From Vibrio furnissii CIP 102972 (GTDB lineage Bacteria > Pseudomonadota > Gammaproteobacteria > Enterobacterales > Vibrionaceae), in NCBI RefSeq assembly GCF_000176175.1, contig NZ_ACZP01000021.1, positions 21,448-85,447 of the forward strand: a DNA stretch of 64,000 nt. The letters run 5' to 3'. Of the stretch, positions 61,344-64,000 are shown one piece after another; the stretch's first letter is position 1; every line of letters starts with the position of its first letter. The notes beneath the pieces were generated by a model. It searched no databases. It saw only the letters and a program-made list of their open reading frames with translations, and had not been told where the DNA came from. The position numbers and the translations under genes were made by a program.

Positions 61344-62021
61344 TCAAGTTATCCTGTCATCGAAGGGGACATCCAGCCCTAAACTCTCTTTTGCCCAAAT
61401 GACGGCCTGAACCCTATTCTTTGCGTTGATTTTTTTGAATAGATTATGCAGATGGGATTTTACGGTATTCAGACTTACGCCAAAATGCTCAGCGATTTCA
61501 GGGTTCGTTTGTCCTTTCACTAATAATTTAACGACCTCATGCTCACGTTTGGTCAGCACGGCGCCTAGCATTCGGCTGGAGAGCACAGGAATGTTGCTGC
61601 GAAAATGTAGGATATAGTCCTGAGAGAGTTGCCTGGACAGCCACATTTCACCTTGCATGATTTTATGGGTGCCTTGCAAAATCTTGTCAATATAGTCATC
61701 GGCATAAAACACCCCATACAAATTGGGCCACTTGAATAAGTACGCCACGCTGATGTCTCTCGGGCAGTTAATCAGTATTTCTTTGGCGTGTAAGCCTATC
61801 TGATATTTGATGTTGTAGTAGTTGTTCTCGAACTCATCCGTAATGTGGGCAAAATCAATAAAAATGTATTTTGCGCAGGTACTTTTCTCGATGCTCAACT
61901 GGCTGAAACGTTGTAATTCAACCGACAGAGGAAGGCTTCGCCCCAGAGTTTCTTTGAGCATGGTCGACGTAAGGCTTTCTTCTGAAAAAAGCAGGGCGTT
62001 CTGGATGCCTGGATAGTTCAT
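61344..62021 (-). CDS. VpsT/CsgD-type LuxR-family regulator
   Basis: The 225-residue regulator has an unusual receiver-like N-terminal domain lacking a normal phospho-acceptor pocket. A C-terminal LuxR helix-turn-helix follows (LTKREHEVVKLLVKGQTNPEIAEHFGVSLNTVKSHLHNLFKKINAKNRVQAVIWA). Residues 127-130 read WLSR, matching the W[FLM][TS]R c-di-GMP-binding motif of V. cholerae VpsT at almost the same position. It may therefore switch biofilm or surface-structure genes in response to c-di-GMP. No matrix genes lie inside the window. Confidence 0.82.
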   Translation of the reverse strand: MNYPGIQNALLFSEESLTSTMLKETLGRSLPLSVELQRFSQLSIEKSTCAKYIFIDFAHITDEFENNYYNIKYQIGLHAKEILINCPRDISVAYLFKWPNLYGVFYADDYIDKILQGTHKIMQGEMWLSRQLSQDYILHFRSNIPVLSSRMLGAVLTKREHEVVKLLVKGQTNPEIAEHFGVSLNTVKSHLHNLFKKINAKNRVQAVIWAKESLGLDVPFDDRIT

Positions 62022-62182
62022 GGGTACCTTTCGATATAGGCAATAAGTTGTCTATTACTCTACCGCGATGATTTTGTGTCTCAAGAGGGATGTGGCGAAT
62101 TGTGATAACCGTCAACGTAGCAATAAAACACTCACCCATGGAAAGAGGGGGCGTCCGTGTTGTCATCGCCTGGTTATGGCAT

Positions 62183-62410
62183 TCACAGCTTTAATCGCAC
62201 GTTAAGCTCTCCTGACACTCCCTTTGAATTAGGACAGTACTGCGTTAACGATATCTCCATGGCTTTAAGAAGAGCAATGTAGATGTCTTCCGCTTGCTCG
62301 TAACTGATAGCGTTGCTGTCGATGGAGAGTATGGTTTCACCCCTCAGAGAGAAATGGTACTGAAGACCATCGAGGCTGAAGGTCGGGGCCAACTGATTAT
62401 TTGTTTTCAT
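62183..62410 (-). CDS. Small protein of 75 residues, unknown
   Basis: The frame reads MKTNNQLAPTFSLDGLQYHF, then LRGETILSIDSNAISYEQ, and a helix AEDIYIALLKAMEISLTQYC, ending NVRLKL. It has a balanced, globular composition with no signal or membrane segment. The ribosome-binding site is weak (GAAG). I do not recognise a family. It lies between a VpsT-like regulator and other unknown small genes. Confidence 0.5.
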   Translation of the reverse strand: MKTNNQLAPTFSLDGLQYHFSLRGETILSIDSNAISYEQAEDIYIALLKAMEISLTQYCPNSKGVSGELNVRLKL

Positions 62411-62608
62411 CGCGAATCTTCACATAGTTGCTGTATACCTTAACTTTAGTATTAGAAATGACAATACGCCACATTATGCTTATCAGCTTCAGACCAAAGA
62501 GTGAGAGCAGCCGTCACGTCACGCGGTCTGAAAGCCAGCGGCATGGTGCATTGTTATTGCGAGTAAAAGGGGGTTAAATGAGGGCTTCTTTGGCTCTTAC
62601 GAACACGT

Positions 62609-63190
62609 ATGAAACACGATAGCGATTACTACTCACAACTGGCAGCGTTAGTGTGCCATGCATTGCTTCATCTTTTTATGGAAGTCTCCGCGACACCTCG
62701 GTTTGTGCCTGTCTCAAAGCGAAACGACATATTGGTTCGCCATCTCAAGCACAAGTTGAACGCGCGCCACGGTCATCAGTTCAAAAAGGACATCAAAGCC
62801 ATGATTCAGTTAGGGCGCAGCCTTAACGGCAATTTAGAAGCCAAGCTTTTAAGCCTACATGACAGCATGACCATGGCGAATACGACCGATATGGCTAAGT
62901 TGCATGCTTTATTGCTGTATCTGAATGAGAGGCTGGGAGTAGAGTCCGAAGTCTTTCTTGAAGGACAAGAACCGAGTCCGGACATCCTCTATATGCTGGA
63001 AGAGCAAATCCAACACGGCTTCAACGACCACAAGCAGCAAGTGGCACCGCTGTCGATGTTGCTTCAATCGGACCAAGCGCACCGACTTGAGTCTGTGGTG
63101 AATGAGCATGGTGGCTTTATTGCGGAAACCAAGGAATGGAACGCGGACACTCAGCAGCTCCACCTGCTGCTGCATCCTTTGAGAGGTTGA
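62609..63190 (+). CDS. Unknown protein of 193 residues, helical
   Basis: It is almost wholly alpha-helical by composition (YSQLAALVCHALLHLFMEV, KKDIKAMIQLGRSLNGNLEAKLLSLHDSM, MAKLHALLLYLNERLGVE), with many His residues and one Cys. No signal peptide, membrane segment or catalytic motif is seen. The ribosome-binding site is poor. I do not recognise it. The codon use looks like host Vibrio, so it may be a lineage-specific gene. Confidence 0.55.
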   Translation: MKHDSDYYSQLAALVCHALLHLFMEVSATPRFVPVSKRNDILVRHLKHKLNARHGHQFKKDIKAMIQLGRSLNGNLEAKLLSLHDSMTMANTTDMAKLHALLLYLNERLGVESEVFLEGQEPSPDILYMLEEQIQHGFNDHKQQVAPLSMLLQSDQAHRLESVVNEHGGFIAETKEWNADTQQLHLLLHPLRG

Positions 63191-63217
63191 TGCTAAAGGC
63201 GCAAAAACGTATTCAGG

Positions 63218-63481
63218 CTAAATCGCATAGTCTGGTGAAATGTCTTCAATTTTCATCAAATGAACATCGACTTCGGAGAGCCGAGCAAAGGTGGGCTCAT
63301 CTGAGGGTTGTTCGACAATATGGACGATATTGGCCACCCGATAACACCCAGCGCTGGGTGCCTTGAAGAACACCGTTTCATCCAGTTTCGGCAATAGCGG
63401 AGTGGTATTGTCGACAGACGTAATTCGATTTCGGATAGATAGCGTGCCATCGGGCGCGACTTCATAAAAGTTAACAATCAT
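63218..63481 (-). CDS. Small protein of 87 residues, unknown
   Basis: The frame reads MIVNFYEVAPDGTLSIRN, then RITSVDNTTPLLPKLDE, and later YRVANIVHIVEQPSDEPTFARLSEVDVHLMKI. It has beta-rich composition with an acidic end. GAGAAG precedes the start at reasonable distance. Convergent with the preceding gene. No known family comes to mind. Confidence 0.5.
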   Translation of the reverse strand: MIVNFYEVAPDGTLSIRNRITSVDNTTPLLPKLDETVFFKAPSAGCYRVANIVHIVEQPSDEPTFARLSEVDVHLMKIEDISPDYAI

Positions 63482-63683
63482 GCGCTTCTCTGGGGTTGTT
63501 CAGTGAATGTCCTGTACTAAAACAACGTGGCAGAATAATCAATGCCATGATTGCAAAACTGACAAGTAGGACCTCTCGAACTACCCTTAAGTGGGTATCC
63601 TGCCTCTATTGCCCACCTCAGTATTACGGCCAACGTTGCGGCGGATTTTTAAAAGTGCCCATGCAATGTGTGAGAGATTTGAG

Positions 63684-63932
63684 ATGAAAGAAAGAGTCTA
63701 CCATGAGGCGCTGCTGGTTATTCAGGCGCTGGTTGTGCCTGGCACTCGCTATCCCGAGGCTTTTTGCACGAGAGACTTTATCCAACAATGCCAGCTTTGT
63801 GGGATGTCCGGGAGCGTTAGCCTGTCCGATGCGAATCGGTTGTTGCGCGAACTGACTCAAAGATATGATGCGGTATGGCAAGGCTGCCAATTTGACCCTG
63901 ACTGCAACTTAAGTTGGTACTATCGCCGCTGA
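63684..63932 (+). CDS. Small Cys-containing protein of 82 residues, unknown
   Basis: I chose the ATG at 63684 (MKERVYHEALLVIQALVV) because GAGAG lies upstream; an open frame from 63591 adds an unlikely N-terminus. The protein has four Cys (AFCTRDF, QQCQLCGMSG, GCQFDPDC region gives two more) that could bind metal. It ends LSWYYRR. It is the last complete frame of the window; the remaining 68 bp hold nothing. Confidence 0.5.
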   Translation: MKERVYHEALLVIQALVVPGTRYPEAFCTRDFIQQCQLCGMSGSVSLSDANRLLRELTQRYDAVWQGCQFDPDCNLSWYYRR

Positions 63933-64000
63933 ACCAATTGACGAACCCATGTTCCGCGCGGTTTGTTTCACCAGAGTCATTAGGACATGAGTCACATTTC

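Noticed and set aside
1..64000. CRISPR array, rRNA or ordinary tRNA genes
   Set aside because: I searched by eye for regular spacer-repeat arrays, tRNA cloverleaf ends and rRNA signatures; apart from the tRNA-like ends of tmRNA none was seen.

Overview
The window looks like a Vibrio chromosome segment carrying several accessory blocks. The gene order dnaJ-dnaK / grpE / nadK-recN-bamE / rnfH-ratA / smpB-ssrA, with type IV pilin-like genes beside dnaJ and a tmRNA tag reading ANDENYALAA, is the order known from Vibrio cholerae and relatives. The species cannot be fixed from the sequence alone; a marine or estuarine Vibrio that uses starch is the best guess.

Bases 1-12270 are core genome: minor pilins (PilW-, FimT- and PilE-like), the heat-shock genes dnaK, dnaJ and grpE with readable sigma-32 promoters, a dicarboxylate/amino-acid symporter, nadK, an SOS-controlled recN with two LexA boxes, bamE, rnfH-ratA, smpB and the tmRNA gene ssrA. 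The 3' end and terminator of ssrA are duplicated as a 48-bp direct repeat (one mismatch) 4.2 kb away. Between the copies lies essentially one gene: a 1172-residue SF1 helicase with a C-terminal PLD nuclease, matching the type II Mokosh anti-phage protein. This is the same ssrA locus that holds VPI-1 in V. cholerae. A broken Mrr-like restriction gene follows.

Bases 17019-31000 hold an alanine/D-amino-acid block (LysR regulator, dadA, AGCS symporter), a BASS-type transporter, a chaperone-usher fimbrial operon (pilin, usher, chaperone, tip adhesin, OmpA-like protein) with a divergent ToxR-like membrane regulator, an orphan paralogue of the pilin 8.7 kb away, and a SatP-type acetate transporter.

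Bases 31200-44470 form a divergent alpha-glucan (starch, maltodextrin or cyclodextrin) locus. The left operon encodes a binding protein, two permeases, a cyclomaltodextrinase-like GH13 enzyme, a degenerate ROK protein and a TrmB-family regulator. The right operon encodes an OmpG/KdgM-like porin, an LpxD paralogue, a glucan-binding lipoprotein, the ABC ATPase and a secreted GH13 amylase with a CBM20 domain. Repeated ACTACTA elements lie between the two operons.

Bases 44500-60000 are accessory: small ORFs, a HEPN/Abi-like gene, then a plasmid-like mobilizable unit (trbL-trbK-trbJ, traI-traJ, an RP4-type oriT, iterons with a DnaA box, repA and an AlpA-like gene, plus an unknown zinc-finger/HTH protein), an AT-rich antiporter/universal-stress pair and an IS3-family element. 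The unit has an IncP-like relaxase and oriT but only three mating-pore genes (VirB5-like, exclusion-lipoprotein-like, VirB6-like). This suggests a satellite that uses, and may remodel, an IncP-type conjugation machine. The last 4 kb hold an HPP-CBS membrane protein, a VpsT/CsgD-type regulator with a c-di-GMP-type WLSR motif, and four small genes I do not recognise.
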